Assembly: GCA_015520395.1 (NCBI GenBank)
Contig: WAQG01000065.1
Span: 1-5,292, forward strand
Length of the DNA: 5,292 nucleotides
Direction: 5' to 3'
Source of the DNA: Candidatus Geoarchaeota archaeon
Lineage (GTDB): Archaea; Thermoproteota; Thermoprotei; Gearchaeales; WAQG01
The position numbers were made by a program, and so were the translations under genes. Below, one piece after another: positions 4,669 to 5,292 of the stretch. Positions within the stretch are counted from its first letter, which is position 1; every line of letters begins with the position of its first letter. Under the pieces are notes generated by a model. That model was given only the letters and a program-made list of their open reading frames with translations, had not been told where the DNA came from and made no database searches.

Positions 4669-5292
4669 ATGAGGATAGTCGATGTTGAGTACATACCTCT
4701 TGAGGCGGAGCTTGAGAAGCCCCTGGTTCTTTCAGTGGGGGAGATAAGGCGGAGGCCCTTCGCCCTGGTGAGGGTTGAGACGGACAATGGCGTTGTGGGG
4801 TATGGTGAGGCCTTTGCCAACTTTCCTCCCTGGAGCATCTACGAGAAATACTACACTTTTGAGAGGGGTGTAAAGCCCCTAATTCTCGGGGAAGACCCTT
4901 TGAAGATAGAGAAGGTCTGGTGGAAGATGTACACGGGGCTTTACAGATGGGGGCTTATGTGGGGTAAGGGCGCTGTGATGCAGGCGATCTCGGCCGTCGA
5001 CATAGCGCTCTGGGATATTAAGGGCAAGGTGCTCGGGGAGCCCATCTACGACCTTTTAGGAGGGCTTTACAGAGAGGAAATACCGCTATATGCCACGGGG
5101 ATCAGCATGGATGACCCTGTCGGCCATGCTAAGCGTTTGGTTTCAAAGGGATATAGGGCCCTTAAGCTTAGGGTTGGGTTTGGGGTCGAAAGGGATCTGG
5201 AGCTTGTGCGGAGGGTTAGGGAGAAGGTTGGCAGGGATGTGTGGATAATGGTCGACGCAAACATGGCCTGGGACAGGTGGCAGGCCCTTAGG
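4669..5292 (+). CDS. Mandelate racemase / muconate lactonizing enzyme family protein (3' end outside window)
   Basis: The first 208 residues, open to the window edge; the family is usually 350-400 long. The N-terminal capping domain (about 1-125) carries GVVGYGEAF, typical of this superfamily. Residues 106-131 match the MR/MLE signature: A-x-S-A-V-D-x-A-L-W-D-I-K-G-K, then P-I-Y-D-L-L-G. The barrel then begins, with K-L-R at 166-168, where the group has its catalytic K-x-K pair, and VDAN with the first Mg2+ ligand Asp196. Family members use Mg2+ to stabilise an enolate made by taking a proton next to a carboxylate. They act as sugar-acid dehydratases, racemases, cycloisomerases or dipeptide epimerases. 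The Lys-to-Arg change at 168 may limit it to one-base chemistry. The second and third metal ligands and the opposite-face base lie beyond the window. It is in an operon with the cupin, 13 nt upstream. Confidence 0.93.
   Translation, partial: MRIVDVEYIPLEAELEKPLVLSVGEIRRRPFALVRVETDNGVVGYGEAFANFPPWSIYEKYYTFERGVKPLILGEDPLKIEKVWWKMYTGLYRWGLMWGKGAVMQAISAVDIALWDIKGKVLGEPIYDLLGGLYREEIPLYATGISMDDPVGHAKRLVSKGYRALKLRVGFGVERDLELVRRVREKVGRDVWIMVDANMAWDRWQALR

Noticed and set aside
4569..4838. Minus-strand open frame opposite the cupin/enolase junction
   Set aside because: It is the antisense of two genes with clear family motifs, and it is low-complexity Ser/Thr/Leu.

Overview
The window looks like chromosomal DNA of a hyperthermophilic archaeon, most likely Thermoproteota (Crenarchaeota) or a close relative. 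The evidence is: TATA-type promoters (TTTATATTT, TTATATTT) about 25-30 nt before predicted transcript starts; mixed ATG/TTG/GTG starts with very short leaders; heavy use of AGG arginine codons; and an archaeal-type tRNA-Gln(CUG) with an A1-U72 pair and encoded CCA. No insertion sequence, CRISPR array or clear phage gene is visible, so most of it reads as ordinary chromosome.

Left part (1-1250). The C-terminal end of an ABC transporter ATPase enters on the + strand. It converges on, and overlaps by 20 nt, a small minus-strand membrane protein with two transmembrane helices and a charged helical tail. Next on the minus strand is a P-loop kinase of the thymidylate-kinase-like group. It is clearly more AT-rich than its neighbours and does not match a housekeeping Tmk closely.

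Middle part (1250-2996). A complete tRNA-Gln(CUG) gene lies on the minus strand, downstream of a roughly 390-residue putative transcription regulator. That regulator is built from two copies of a unit, winged-helix-like HTH plus sensor-like alpha/beta domain. The tRNA and the regulator each have the same 9-nt TATA element. About 300 nt of AT-rich intergenic DNA follows, with several ATGTT/AACAT inverted repeats.

Right part (2997-5292). A fold-type I PLP aminotransferase (minus strand) is divergent from a plus-strand pair: a one-domain cupin and, 13 nt later, the N-terminal two thirds of an enolase-superfamily enzyme (mandelate racemase / muconate lactonizing group), cut by the window edge. 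The cupin/enolase pair is probably one operon for sugar-acid or related carboxylate metabolism (inference). The spacer with the aminotransferase holds a TATA-like element and a GTCAA-N7-TTGAC inverted repeat placed like an operator.

The points most worth a second look are the missing H-loop histidine in the ABC ATPase, the internally duplicated regulator, the K-x-R variant in the enolase-superfamily enzyme, and the uncertain aminotransferase start.
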